A stretch of DNA of 64,000 nt from Rhynchopus sp. YZ270_cl-10 (GCA_964035575.1 OZ037846.1:1267501-1331500), one strand, 5' to 3'. Shown: positions 19,601 to 29,943, counted from the first letter of the stretch. Made by a program: numbers and translations. The notes: generated from the sequence alone by a model not told the origin.

Positions 19601-20679
19601 TCATCGTGATACCGTGCATGGGTTTAGTGGTGCCGTACATGCTGTTCAGTTTGATGCACCGGAGTGTGCCTAAGAGGGCAACATACCATCTGGTGCAGAA
19701 GCGTGCATACCCAATAGAGTTCCTCCTAGGGCCTGGGGAGTGGGTCAACACCGGGAGGCAGTATATGTGGAGCCAGCGGTACATCTGCATGCTGCTGCCG
19801 TACAGGGAGGGGTGTGCGTGGTATTCGTGTCTCCAGCTGTGCGCCTCTTTGGCGCTGTCTGCAATCCAGTCCACGCGCCCTGAGTCGCAGCTTGGGTGTG
19901 CCTACATGAAGAGCGCACAGGGGGCAGTCATCCTTGTTGTGATGCTGCTTGAGATGTTTCTTCGTCCTTCTGCCAGAATGCGCGACACCGTGCTGCTCTC
20001 CATCAGCACCGCCATCCAGGTCGTCGCCATGGTGTTCCACGCGCTGGCACACTCCGAAAGCAATACCCTCGGCTGGCACTACACCTTTGGCACCACCTTG
20101 CTGGTCGGTGCGGGTGCGATTCTGCTGATCAAAATGGCGCTCGACTTTTTAACAGAACTGTACGTCTTTATCACAAGGCGACGTGTCCGAGCACAGAAGG
20201 ATTTCTACAAAAGGCAGTCCCAAAGAGACCAGCTTCCTTCCTTCTACGACTATGAGGCGGATGAGGAGCTGGGTGCTGCGCTCAACACCATACTGTCTGT
20301 TCCCACTTCCACTACGCCGGTAGAGACGCCGAGAGAGAGGCCTCTGTCGACAGAGATCTTCACACCGAAGTCGTCGTCGACGTCGTTGTCGGGGCGTGGC
20401 GGCATTGCCTGGGTGCCTGGGCGCAGTAGTCGAGTGAGGTCGATGTCGTCTGGAAACAACCCTCTTCTCTCGTTGGCATGCGTCGCCAGCTCTATGGACT
20501 CCCTAGGCAGTCAAGTGTACAGCCCAAGCACAGTGAGTGACAGGCGCCGCTCCGGACGCTCGCGTGCAGGCACGAGCCTCACCCCGCGTTATCCAAGTTC
20601 GCCACTAACTGCAGATGTGATGTCAACCACACCAAAACCAAAGCCAACGTCTCCCAACGGCTTGCGGGTTCTATTTTGA
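16627..20679 (+). CDS. Large membrane protein with Pro/Thr stalk, paralog 1 (1350 aa)
   Basis: A signal peptide (residues 1-26, ending CDAQ) leads to an ectodomain (27 to ~358) with spaced cysteines and a LamG/concanavalin-like feel in its first half (ARWAASSTVGEDISGNANHM). A stalk (~358-815) consists of five-residue PPTPA-type repeats, likely O-glycosylated. About eight membrane helices follow between ~846 and 1183 (for example SIVLVTTLICLAAVHLA and VPIFVFFVVYQGITLG), then a Ser-rich tail to 1350. It should be a plasma-membrane protein with an outward-facing head. From about 18712 onward it is almost the same as the gene at 23303, while head and stalk differ. I recall similar multi-helix domains in large membrane proteins of free-living euglenozoans but could not check. 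Function unknown; sensing or adhesion is plausible. Confidence 0.92.
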   Translation: MKRTGAIFHVWFSVCVWCVAVLRCDAQIALTARWAASSTVGEDISGNANHMTTGTFTTGYDSYLATDIQAASPSSTSCLSFNDPSMLLSNDPIVTFFYRIEVNDYGKRQTLVSWGTGGDYLRVFVEVLDSATQSLGIETNIGGGDEFKVDMKLSSFNTLGVWNSGLVYAKAGTLHVKSAGFTAWLSIPGAMSSSDTFSFMCAGFPAIANHMMLSGGMFDVKYYTGLAYPCVDGFYNGKCLELKASCATPAVLRPGRSDDVFYSTMDIHVQFLIDLQKVGGQWETAGGEELPAGANVWCGDAAHDLSGGSYYTNAGAGTSAGVRPQAALCAGYEYQEGPGLIDMACGVDYLCTTTLVAAVDDTTATSAPATLPPPTIVPTLAPPTPSPPTPAPATPAPPTPAPPTPAPLTPAPPTPAPPTPSPPTPSPATPAPPTPAPPTPSPPTPAPPTPAPPTPSPPTPAPLTPAPPTPAPLTPSPPTPSPATPAPLTPAPPTPSPLTLAPPTPAPPTPAPPTPAPPTPAPPTPAPPTPAPPTPASPTSSPPTLAPLTNAPLTLSPTTSAPLTAAPPTVVPPTVAPPTSPPLTIAPPTLSPLTPAPLTPAPLTAAPLTAAPPTSAPPTSAPPTVAPLTPPPATLPPATFTPPVLPTAVPDTASPKTFPPGTSAPATGLPLTAQPATLPPATTLAPGTPTPGTLPPASTATQPPQTAPPAQVTLVPETPFPATPLPTAPALPLPPASPTPAGFATATPPGTPAPGGFATPLPTAAQTAAPQTQPTTTAVTTAPDTPTPPDTEAPGMAVGTGAPTALPGGTAGPTPATIVPWVEPEPGVVGAGLEVTQSPISPGTVMLSEYGVVMAVVAIVGAFAGDGAPHPSVRLGLMLSERCEVGSQSTQLSRMMNPTGLVIYDSEAMGAVVGNLSIVLVTTLICLAAVHLAKTLGPRIFPTFFDGLDVQGFLRVPSVPIFVFFVVYQGITLGAMRILIIARSPVHVLVGVIVIPCMGLVVPYMLFSLMHRSVPKRATYHLVQKRAYPIEFLLGPGEWVNTGRQYMWSQRYICMLLPYREGCAWYSCLQLCASLALSAIQSTRPESQLGCAYMKSAQGAVILVVMLLEMFLRPSARMRDTVLLSISTAIQVVAMVFHALAHSESNTLGWHYTFGTTLLVGAGAILLIKMALDFLTELYVFITRRRVRAQKDFYKRQSQRDQLPSFYDYEADEELGAALNTILSVPTSTTPVETPRERPLSTEIFTPKSSSTSLSGRGGIAWVPGRSSRVRSMSSGNNPLLSLACVASSMDSLGSQVYSPSTVSDRRRSGRSRAGTSLTPRYPSSPLTADVMSTTPKPKPTSPNGLRVLF
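17745..18510 (+). repeat. Pro/Thr stalk minisatellite (15-bp units)
   Basis: Tandem in-frame 15-bp units such as CCAACACCTGCACCA encode PTPAP. Units vary at third positions, so the array is older than the 7-8-bp transposon minisatellites. The minus strand of this array gives long artefactual frames rich in Gly and Val. Confidence 0.85.
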
Positions 20680-22620
20680 TCATGCTTCAGGGGTAGATAG
20701 GCCTTTTTTCGGGGGTTTTCCGTATACAGACACAAACTGGAATACGTGACACCACTCGCTCGCTCGTGAAATCAAAATGCTGAACTCCACTCGCTTCGTT
20801 CGTGAAGTTCGGTGCCAAAAGCCTCCCCTTTATACCAAGAGGAAATAGAATTGACGGAAGGTGCGTGCGTGTAATTATTTTTATTTTATTCAGTATTTGT
20901 TTTTCTCGCCCTTACAACACATTTCAGCGAAAAACGCACCAAATTTGTGGAGTGATTCGCGAAAAAAAAATTTTATTTCTTTGGAAACTTGGTTGTATTA
21001 GTGTAGCCACCCTAGAGGGTGCTACACTGTGCAACAAATTTCTTTGTTTGGTAATGGCACGCCCTAAAAATTGAGTTGCTTTTATGTACTTTGTATGTTG
21101 GGGTTACAAAAAAAATGACATCCCACACGACCCCTTAATACAAGCCTATTCCCGCTTTGCCTAATGTCTTTCCGTATTTGGAAGACCTTTGCTAGGAACT
21201 GGTTTAGTAGTAGGTAGTTCAGTTCAAAGTATACCAAAGAGCTGCTGGACGTTGTCACACCATTGTTTTGTTTTTATTCAGTTCTCATGTACTGAAACAT
21301 CACTTTTTATCACTCCACTTTTTTCTCGTTCAGTGCGCCCCGCATCCCAGGGGGGGCATCTGCATGTTGTCAACTTCACTTTCCTTTTCATTTACAAATC
21401 TGCCACCTTGTGGGATGACCAATTGCGATATCCCTTCTTCTTCCCACCCCCCCAGTGACCCCCCCACCATTGTTTTCTTTTTATTCAGCTGTCCTGAATA
21501 CATCACTTTTAATCTCTCCACTTTTTTCTTTTTCAGTGCGCCCCACATTCCAGGGGGGGAGCATCTGCATGTTGTCAACTTCACTTTCCTTTTCAAGCAG
21601 CACAATATGGCAGATTTACCACCTTCCATATTGTGGGCACCCCATTGCGATATCCCTTGCTTTTTACCCCCCTTTTTGCTGTTGTTGTTGTTGTTACTAG
21701 CCCTGGCGGAACCTGCTGTTCTGTGTGGCCTAGCCAGGTCTTGCGATCCGACTGGTGCCTCTTTTGCTCGGTGAGCGAGAAACAGAACTTAATCTCGGTG
21801 CCTGGGCGGCCCTTTGAGTCACTCTTTTTGCGAAGCTTTAGTGGATTTTGTGGCTTTCCCCATTTTATTGACGTTTATTTTTCCCCTCATCGACCCCATT
21901 TCTGTGTTCAAGAATGCCTCTGGTCAGTGGTGATCCTGCTTGCACCGAGCCGTTGCAAGCACACAAGAGGCCATCACGCTGTTCCTCGTGCACGAGGTCG
22001 TGGCCGATATCCCAACACTCCTGCGAACGATGATGGCAACACCTCTGTCATGCACTTTGCTGCATGAATGTTTTTCAACGGGTTGTCCCGAAGGGGGGGA
22101 AACGTGGTTATTTGTCTCCTGGAAAATATTTTTCCGAAAAGGATATTTTTCGCTATTTTCTCTTTTCTTCTTGCATGAGCTCGACGAGATGCGTTCACGT
22201 TTCAACTCCTCTTTTCTTCCGATTTTTCCTTTTCACTCTCGTTTCCCAAAGATTTTTTTTTGTTTGTTTGACCGTTGTGAGACAGGTTGATTGGACCGTG
22301 ATTTTTTTTTCGGGGAAAATTTTTTTCCGGATCCGCTGAAATTTCCACACACAAAAAAAAAAACCCCCCCCCCGATTTAGGATAGTGCCTGACTTTCAAC
22401 TTCTTTCTCTCTCTCGCTCTCTCTTTCTTTCTCTCTCCCTCTTTCCCTCCTATTTTTATTTCACTTTATTTCACTTAGTAAATGCGAAAAATGTTTCATT
22501 CACAAAACTGAAATAAAGCGAAATAAAAAAGCAGGATGGCGAAACCCGAAAGCGAGCTCTCCTCGGTTGCCCATTTTTACAAATTTTGCAAAAATAGAAC
22601 AAGAACAACTCGACTTCTTA
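20680..22620 (+). repeat. Duplicated 3' flank, copy 1
   Basis: Downstream flank of paralog 1. The same order of segments recurs after paralog 2 at 26924-28437 and 30619-30978: GATCATGCTTCAGGGGTAGA, repeat Q (-) at 20985-21030, a tandem pair of ~200-bp units with CACTCCACTTTTTTCT and TGCATGTTGTCAAC, then GAATGCCTCTGGTCAGTGGT and GACAGGTTGATTGGACCG. No gene seen. The flanks differ far more between copies than the coding parts do. Confidence 0.8.
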
Positions 22621-22914
22621 CTTTTGCACACACACACGCTTTGGGGGCATATTCTACGCCTGAATTACCCCCCATTAGTTAATCCAAGCACACACGCCTT
22701 TGCTATCTCATCTTTAGTGATGAGGTGACTAAGCTAAGCTCATGTTGCTGTATTTTTTTTCTCTCTGCTTTCAAATTTTATTTGAAAGTATATGAATTTG
22801 TTTCTCTCTTTTTTGTTAGACTTAGTTATTGTTTGCTTTGCACCTTTGTTATCTCTTCGTATTACTCTAGTCTTTTGTGTACAATGGACAATGGATGCCG
22901 TCGAAATGGATGAT

Positions 22915-23060
22915 TAACCCTTTAAGGACCGTTCAGGTTTTTTGGATTTTGGGGATCAACTCTCTCCTGGCAGTAAAATACTAAGAGATAATTTTTTTTT
23001 GACCAAATCTGGCGGCATTTGAAAGATTTTGCACAAATCTTTCCAACGTAATAAAAAAAA
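22915..23060 (+). mobile_element. Solo piggyBac-like left end
   Basis: TTAACCCTTTAAGGACCG followed within 150 bp by GAAAGATTTTGCACAAATC matches the left end of the relic at 12100. No right end is visible before the gene at 23303, so this is a fragment lying in the promoter-proximal or leader region of paralog 2. Confidence 0.5.
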
Positions 23061-23298
23061 TTGTCATTTATTGTTACAACAAGGCCGCAGCGGGCGTGCA
23101 CAGCTGAACAACACCTTTTGCATTTCCGTAATCCGTCCGCACTGTCTCAAAACCGACCTTACTTTTTACCCCACCGGGGTTTGTTGTGTTGCTGTATATG
23201 CTAAATCGCAAAGAACAGTATTTTTTTTCTATTTTCTCTGTGTTTCCCCCCCCTACCCCACCCCACCCTCTCCAACCCACCACATGACACCACACTGC

Positions 23299-23300
23299 AG
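23299..23300 (+). promoter_or_regulatory. Predicted trans-splice acceptor AG
   Basis: After the C/T tract at about 23220-23275 the first AG is in CACTGCAG, leaving two bases (AA) before the ATG. An upstream out-of-frame ATG at 23284 would be removed by splicing here, which supports the site. Confidence 0.55.
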
Positions 23301-23302
23301 AA

Positions 23303-26300
23303 ATGCGGTTTGCAGTCTTGTCTGCTTTGATATGCAGTGCTGCAGCTGTGGGACCGCAGCCGTGTGCTGATCCCATCCTGCTCACGTCGTTCACAGACAG
23401 CAGTGAACTTGACTCGACCCGAACTCTGACATTTGCGGGTGGGTTCCGGATGGAGGCGGATGTGACCGTGAATGCAGTGACGTCTTGGGGACGTGTGTTT
23501 GACTTTTCGAATGGACAAGACCAGGACAATGTGCTGCTTGGGCTAGATGGGGGGAAGTGGAACGCCCATGTGTACCACGACACCACAAGGCAGGCTGGGA
23601 TCGCGGACCCCGTAGCCTCGCCGTTGGGTGTCGAGATGTCTATGGTGCTGGTGTACACACGCACGTCAAGCGGGGGCCCTACGACAGGGACGGCTGTGCT
23701 CTACATCGATGGTGTCGAGCGCGTGAGTGGCTACGTAGCTCTTCCCCTCATGGTCACACGCACGATCAACCTCGTGGAGAGAAGTCCCTGGGTCCAAGAT
23801 ACGCCACTCGACGGCACCGTCAAGAACTTCAAGTTCTATGCGTGCGATGCGACAAATGCTCCGGACACTGATGCACCGCCAACTGACGCTCCACCAACTG
23901 ATGCACCAGCTACAGATGCTCCAGCGACAGACGCACCACCTACGGATGCACCTGCAACAGTTGCACCTGACACAAATGCACCACCAACTGATGCTCCAGC
24001 AACTGACGCACCAGACACAAGTGCCCCACCAACTGACGCACCTGACACAGATGCACCATCAACTGACGCACCACCAACTGATGCACCTGCAACAGTCGCA
24101 CCTGACACAGATGCACCACCAACTGACGTACCAGCGACAGATGCTCCAGACACAAATGCACCACCAACTGATGCTCCAGCAACAGACGCTCCAGACACAA
24201 GTGCCCCACCAACTGACGCACCTGACACAAATGCACCACCAACTGATGCTCCAGCAACTGATGCACCAGCTACAGACGCTCCGGACACAGATGCTCCAGC
24301 GACAGACGCACCACCTACGGATGCACCTGCAACAGTTGCACCTGGCACAGATGCACCACCAACTGATGCTCCAGCAACAGACGCTCCAGACACAAGTGCA
24401 CCACCAACTGACGCTCCTGACACAGATGCACCATCAACTGATGCACCAGCGACAGACGCACCGGCAACTGATGCAACTGACGCACCAGCTACAGACGCTC
24501 CGGACACAGATGCTCCAGCGACAGACGCACCACCTACGGATGCACCTGCAACAGTCGCACCTGGCACAGATGCACCACCAACTGATGCTCCAGCAACAGA
24601 CGCTCCAGACACAAGTGCACCACCAACTGACGCTCCTGACACAAATGCACCATCAACTGACGTACCAGCGACAGACGCGCCTGCAACTGACGCACCTGCG
24701 ACAGATGCTCCAGACACAACTGCACCACCAACTGATGCTCCAGCTACAAATGCACCCGACACGATGGCGCCTTTGACACCTGCACCCCTGCCAACAGCGC
24801 CTGTAACGTCAGCTCCAACCACAGTACCCACACCTGCCTCAACAGCGACACAGCCACCACAGACTGCACCACCGGCACAGGTAACACTGGTACCGGAGAC
24901 TCCCTTCCCGGAAACACCCCTCCCGACAGCAGCACCCACCCCTTCAGCAGTCCCTGCACTGACACTGCCGCCTGCCTCAACAGCGACACAGCCACCACAG
25001 ACCGCACCACCGGCACAGGTGACACTGGTACCGGAGACGCCCTTCCCAGCAACACCCCTCCCGACAGCCCCTGCACTGCCACTGCCACCTGCCTCGCCAA
25101 CACCGGCAGGGTTCGCCACAGCTACCCCGCCAGGTACACCTGCACCAGGAGGGTTCGCTACACCACTGCCGACGGCTGCACAGACCGCTGCACCGCAGAC
25201 ACAGCCCACAACCACAGCCGCAACCGCCGCACCAGACACACCGACGCCTCCCGACACAGAAGCACCGGGTATGGCAGTTGGCACCGGAGCACCGACAGCC
25301 TTACCTGGTGGCACGGCAGGACCTGCCACGATTGTGCCTTGGGTGGAGCCGGAGCCGGGTGTTGTTGGTGCAGGCCTTGAGGTGACGCAGTCGCCTATTA
25401 GCCCTGGGACTGTGATGTTATCGGAGTATGGGGTTGTGATGGCGGTTGTCGCGAGTGTGGGGGCGTTCGCTGGGGCACCGCACCCGTCGGTGCGGCTTGG
25501 GTTGATGAGCGAACGGTGTGAGGTGGGCTCGCAGTCGACCCAGCTGTCGCGCTTGATGAACCCTACAGGGCTTGTTATCTACGACAGCGAGGCTATGGGT
25601 GCTGTTGTGGGGAACCTTTCGATTGTCCTGGTCACTACCCTCATCTGCCTTGCCGCCGTGCACCTCGCAAAGACACTGGGCCCTCGCATCTTCCCTACCT
25701 TCTTTGACGGCCTCGACGTGCAAGGCTTTCTCAGAGTGCCCTCCGTGCCGATCTTCGTCTTCTTCGTTGTCTACCAAGGCATCACGCTCGGCGCAATGCG
25801 GATTCTCATCATCGCGAGATCTCCAGTCCACGTCCTCGTCGGCGTCATCGTGATACCGTGCATGGGTTTAGTGGTGCCGTACATGCTGTTCAGTTTGATG
25901 CACCGGAGTGTGCCTAAGAGGGCAACATACCATCTGGTGCAGAAGCGTGCATACCCAATAGAGTTCCTCCTAGGGCCTGGGGAGTGGGTCAACACCGGGA
26001 GGCAGTATATGTGGAGCCAGCGGTACATCTGCATGCTGCTGCCGTACAGGGAGGGGTGTGCGTGGTATTCGTGTCTCCAGCTGTGCGCCTCTTTGGCGCT
26101 GTCTGCAATCCAGTCCACGCGCCCTGAGTCGCAGCTTGGGTGTGCCTACATGAAGAGCGCACAGGGGGCAGTCATCCTTGTTGTGATGCTGCTTGAGATG
26201 TTTCTTCGTCCTTCTGCCAGAATGCGCGACACCGTGCTGCTCTCCATCAGCACCGCCATCCAGGTCGTCGCCATGGTGTTCCACGCGCTGGCACACTCCG

Positions 26301-26923
26301 AAAGCAATACCCTCGGCTGGCACTACACCTTTGGCACCACCTTGCTGGTCGGTGCGGGTGCGATTCTGCTGATCAAAATGGCGCTCGACTTTTTAACAGA
26401 ACTGTACGTCTTTATCACAAGGCGACGTGTCCGAGCACAGAAGGATTTCTACAAAAGGCAGTCCCAAAGAGACCAGCTTCCTTCCTTCTACGACTATGAG
26501 GCGGATGAGGAGCTGGGTGCTGCGCTCAACACCATACTGTCTGTTCCCACTTCCACTACGCCGGTAGAGACGCCGAGAGAGAGGCCTCTGTCGACAGAGA
26601 TCTTCACACCGAAGTCGTCGTCGACGTCGTTGTCGGGGCGTGGCGGCATTGCCTGGGTGCCTGGGCGCAGTAGTCGAGTGAGGTCGATGTCGTCTGGAAA
26701 CAACCCTCTTCTCTCGTTGGCATGCGTCGCCAGCTCTATGGACTCCCTAGGCAGTCAAGTGTACAGCCCAAGCACAGTGAGTGACAGGCGCCGCTCCGGA
26801 CGCTCACGTGCAGGCACGAGCCTCACCCCGCGTTATCCAAGTTCGCCGCTAACTGCAGATGTGATGTCAGCCACATCAAAAACAAAGCCAACCTCTCTCA
26901 GTGGCTTGCGGGTTCTATCTTGA
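23303..26923 (+). CDS. Large membrane protein with LamG-like head, paralog 2 (1206 aa)
   Basis: A signal peptide (about 1-15, MRFAVLSALICSAAA) precedes a laminin-G/concanavalin-like domain (~20-180) recognisable by FRMEADVTVNAVTSWGRVFD, GKWNAHVYHD, AVLYIDGVERVSGY and LDGTVKNFKFY. A stalk (~183-492) of APTDAP-type acidic Thr/Pro repeats follows. From about residue 511 the protein matches paralog 1: Pro-rich linker, about eight membrane helices and a Ser-rich tail. In-frame indels of one or two residues separate the two (for example AFAGDGAPHP versus AFAGAPHP). A block of the linker (PASTATQPPQTAPPAQ) is duplicated here. The head should bind glycans or glycoproteins outside the cell, by family analogy only. 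Likely cell surface. Confidence 0.92.
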   Translation: MRFAVLSALICSAAAVGPQPCADPILLTSFTDSSELDSTRTLTFAGGFRMEADVTVNAVTSWGRVFDFSNGQDQDNVLLGLDGGKWNAHVYHDTTRQAGIADPVASPLGVEMSMVLVYTRTSSGGPTTGTAVLYIDGVERVSGYVALPLMVTRTINLVERSPWVQDTPLDGTVKNFKFYACDATNAPDTDAPPTDAPPTDAPATDAPATDAPPTDAPATVAPDTNAPPTDAPATDAPDTSAPPTDAPDTDAPSTDAPPTDAPATVAPDTDAPPTDVPATDAPDTNAPPTDAPATDAPDTSAPPTDAPDTNAPPTDAPATDAPATDAPDTDAPATDAPPTDAPATVAPGTDAPPTDAPATDAPDTSAPPTDAPDTDAPSTDAPATDAPATDATDAPATDAPDTDAPATDAPPTDAPATVAPGTDAPPTDAPATDAPDTSAPPTDAPDTNAPSTDVPATDAPATDAPATDAPDTTAPPTDAPATNAPDTMAPLTPAPLPTAPVTSAPTTVPTPASTATQPPQTAPPAQVTLVPETPFPETPLPTAAPTPSAVPALTLPPASTATQPPQTAPPAQVTLVPETPFPATPLPTAPALPLPPASPTPAGFATATPPGTPAPGGFATPLPTAAQTAAPQTQPTTTAATAAPDTPTPPDTEAPGMAVGTGAPTALPGGTAGPATIVPWVEPEPGVVGAGLEVTQSPISPGTVMLSEYGVVMAVVASVGAFAGAPHPSVRLGLMSERCEVGSQSTQLSRLMNPTGLVIYDSEAMGAVVGNLSIVLVTTLICLAAVHLAKTLGPRIFPTFFDGLDVQGFLRVPSVPIFVFFVVYQGITLGAMRILIIARSPVHVLVGVIVIPCMGLVVPYMLFSLMHRSVPKRATYHLVQKRAYPIEFLLGPGEWVNTGRQYMWSQRYICMLLPYREGCAWYSCLQLCASLALSAIQSTRPESQLGCAYMKSAQGAVILVVMLLEMFLRPSARMRDTVLLSISTAIQVVAMVFHALAHSESNTLGWHYTFGTTLLVGAGAILLIKMALDFLTELYVFITRRRVRAQKDFYKRQSQRDQLPSFYDYEADEELGAALNTILSVPTSTTPVETPRERPLSTEIFTPKSSSTSLSGRGGIAWVPGRSSRVRSMSSGNNPLLSLACVASSMDSLGSQVYSPSTVSDRRRSGRSRAGTSLTPRYPSSPLTADVMSATSKTKPTSLSGLRVLS
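23850..24780 (+). repeat. TDAP stalk minisatellite
   Basis: In-frame units of 15 and 30 bp such as GCACCAACTGATGC encode APTDAPATDAP. Larger blocks (about 24280-24480 against 24490-24690) are themselves duplicated. The minus strand yields a long artefactual GASVAGASVGG frame. Confidence 0.85.
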
Positions 26924-28437
26924 TCATGCTTCAGGGGTAGATAGGCCTTTTTTTCGGGGGTTTTCTGTATACAGACACAAACTGGAATACGTGATCCCGC
27001 TCGCTCGTGAAGTCAAAATGCTGAACTCCACTCGCTTCGTTCGTGAAGTTTGGTGCCAAAAGGGGGAAATACTCTGCCCTCCCCCTTTAAAGAGTCCCCC
27101 CTTTTTTAATACCCAGCAAGAGATAATAGAATTGACGGAAGGTGCGTGCGTGTATTTGTTTTTATTTTATTCAGTATTTGTTTTTCTCGCCCTCACAACA
27201 CATTTCAGCGAAAAACGCACCGAATTTGTGGAGTGATTCGCGAAAAAGCTTTTTTTTTTCTTTGAAAACTTAGTTGTATTAGTGTAGCCACCGTAGTCTA
27301 GGCTAGAGTGTGCTTCACTATACAAAAAATTTCTTTGTTTGGTATGGCTTGGTCTGGCACGCCCCAAAAATTAAGTCGCTTTTATGTACTTCGTATGTAC
27401 TTCAAAGTATACCAAAGAGCTGCTGGACGTTGTCACACCATTGTTCTCTTTTTATTCAGTTCTCATGTACTGAAACATCACTTTTTATCACTCCACTTTT
27501 TTCTCGTTCAGTGCGCCCCGCATCCCAGTGGGCATCTGCATGTTGTCAACTTCACTTTCCTTTTTATTTACAAATCTGCCATATTGTGGGAGCCAATTGC
27601 GATATCCCTTTCTTTTTCTTTCCACCCACCATTGTTTTCTTTTTATTCAGTTCTCATGTACTGAAACATCACTTTTTATCACTCCACTTTTTTCTCTTTC
27701 AGTGCGCCCCGCACCAGGGGGGGGGGTGTATGCATGTTGTCAACTTTACTTTCCGTTTCATTTAGCAGCACAATATGGCAGATTTACAATCTTCCATACT
27801 ATTATTGTGGGCACCCATTGCGATATCCCTTGCTTCTTCCCATCCCCCTTGTTGTTGTTGTTGTTGTTGTTGTTTAGCCCTGGCGGAACCTGCTGTTTTG
27901 TGTGCACTGGCCGGGTCTTGCGATCCGACTGGTGCCTTTTTTTGCTCGGTGAGCGAGAAACAGAACTTAATCTTGGTGCCTGGGCGGCCCTTTGAGTCAC
28001 CCTTTTTGCGAAGCTTTAGTGGATTTTGTGGCTTTCCCCATTTTATTGACGTTTATTTTTCCCCTCATCGACCCCATTTCTGTGTTCAAGAATGCCTCTG
28101 GTCAGTGGTGATCCTGCTTGCACCGAGCCGTTGCAAGCACACAAGAGGTCATCACGCTGTTCCTCGTGCACGAGGTCGTGGCCGATATCCCAACACTCCT
28201 GCGAACGATGATGGCAACACCTCTGTCATGCACTTTGCTGCATGAATGTTTCAAGGGTTGTCCCGAAGGGGGGAAACGTGGTTATTTGTCTCCTGGAAAA
28301 TACTTTTCCGAAAAGGATATTTTTCGCTATTTTCTCTTTTCTTCTTGCATGAGCTCGACGAGATGCGTTCACGTTTCAACTCCTCTTTTCTTCCTATTTT
28401 TCTTTTCACCCTCGTTTCCCGAAGATTTTTTCTTGTA
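26924..28437 (+). repeat. Duplicated 3' flank, copy 2 (first part)
   Basis: Matches 20680-22255 segment by segment, with small indels and substitutions, including repeat Q (-) at 27263-27316 and the tandem ~200-bp units near 27455-27770. The match stops near 28437 and resumes at 30619. Confidence 0.8.
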
Positions 28438-29390
28438 TAGGCTTAGGCGTCGTGCGACGAGCCTTCTCATTCACTTTTTGATGTCTTTTTTATTTTCTAT
28501 TTTTACCAAGAATAAAAAATCAACCCCTAAACACCCCTCCCCCTTGTACCGTGTTCATCTATTTTTATTTTACTTTTTCTTACCACATGGTATGGTTTCC
28601 TTTTTGCTTTTTACTTTTGCCACTTTTTGTTGCAACTCTTTTCTGTTCATTTTTTAAAAAAAAAATTTTTCAACGCTTTCAGGGCTCTCAAGATCCTCCA
28701 CGAAAAAAGCAGAATTTTCGAAATGAGGAGGATTCATTTTTGCAAAAAAACCCCCCAAAAAAAAAATTTTCCCCCCGCAACAAGCGGTCGTCGCGCGCTT
28801 CGCGCGCGCCTCCCTGACAGCCACAGAGCGGAGAGGCGGGTCAATTTTGCGAGATAACAAAAAACGGAAATCTAATCCTTTCTCTTGCACCGTACGCTCC
28901 ACGAACCGTACAAAACCCATACGTCTTCCAGAAGCAGGGGCTGATGCAACGGCAGGTAATTTTTAAAAATGGCAAAAATTTTGCAGCTTTGGTCACGTTG
29001 CATTTTTTGGCTGCAAAATGCAAGGGTATCCAAAGACATTGACAACTCTATTTTTTTGCGGAGCAAAAAAATAATATAAATGGCGCCGCAGGCGAAAAAA
29101 AATTGGGGTACGGTGTAAAAATGCTTCCTTTTACACCACAGAATCACTCAACGAACCCTTTTTTTGAGTAGCAAAAAATGAAAATGGCGCCGCAGGCAAA
29201 TTTTTTTTAAGGTGCAGCCCTGGACGGTGCATACAGGCTCGGGAAAATATTGGCTCCCTCGGGGGAGACAAAGTGACCCCCCACTATAAAACCCCTAGGA
29301 GGATAATCCTCCACCAGCCCGCCAAAAAAAAAAAAAAAAAAAAATGGAGGAAATCCTCCACCAAAAAAGCCTGGAAAAAAAAAAAAAAAA

Positions 29391-29828
29391 CAAGTAATTG
29401 CTATCGGAAAAAAAAACGGGGTGTGATGTGGAACTCCATCCTGTAGAAATAATCTACAACACGCCCAGCATTCTGCTCTTCTGCAGGTGTGCTAACGCTC
29501 TTCGTAAGCTGCCAGACCCACTGGGACGCCAGCATCTGAAACGTTCAAGAAGGGGGGCTGTCCTCTTCGTCCAGCACCATCTGCTTGATAGCGTTGTTGG
29601 ACGTCGGCTCGGCAGGCTCGGCGTGTTCCAGCTCGTTTTTGTCCACAGGCTCCCCACATTGTCGTCGTCGTTGGAGCAGTGCGGAAGGAACACAGAATGC
29701 ACAGACTACAACACATCGATCACACCAGGCACATCAGCACCTCCAGCAAATCGCCAGGATGCTACAGTGGTTTCGAAAATCGCGCGGAGTTTTCCACATC
29801 ACACCCGTTTTTCCTTAGCAATTACTTG
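29391..29828. mobile_element. Inverted-repeat element carrying gene-like fragment
   Basis: Ends CAAGTAATTGCTA and inverse TAGCAATTACTTG, with arms running on through GGGTGTGATGTGGAA. The left flank is poly-A, so no duplication can be read. The minus strand inside has GC-rich, protein-like stretches in two frames (for example EPVDKNELEHAEPAEPTSNN), as if a piece of a host gene had been captured. The family is not recognised. Confidence 0.45.
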
Positions 29829-29943
29829 TCCTTGTTGTTACTGTTGTTTTCAACCACCTTCCTTCAACCCTTGTAGGGATCAGTTGTAATTTTTTTTCGC
29901 GAAAACATGAAATTATACATTTCAAGAGAACAAATTAAAAAGG

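Noticed and set aside
23836-25329. A 497-residue minus-strand frame opposite the TDAP stalk
   Set aside because: Same reason: GASVAGASVGG is the complement of the stalk repeat and ends where the repeats end.
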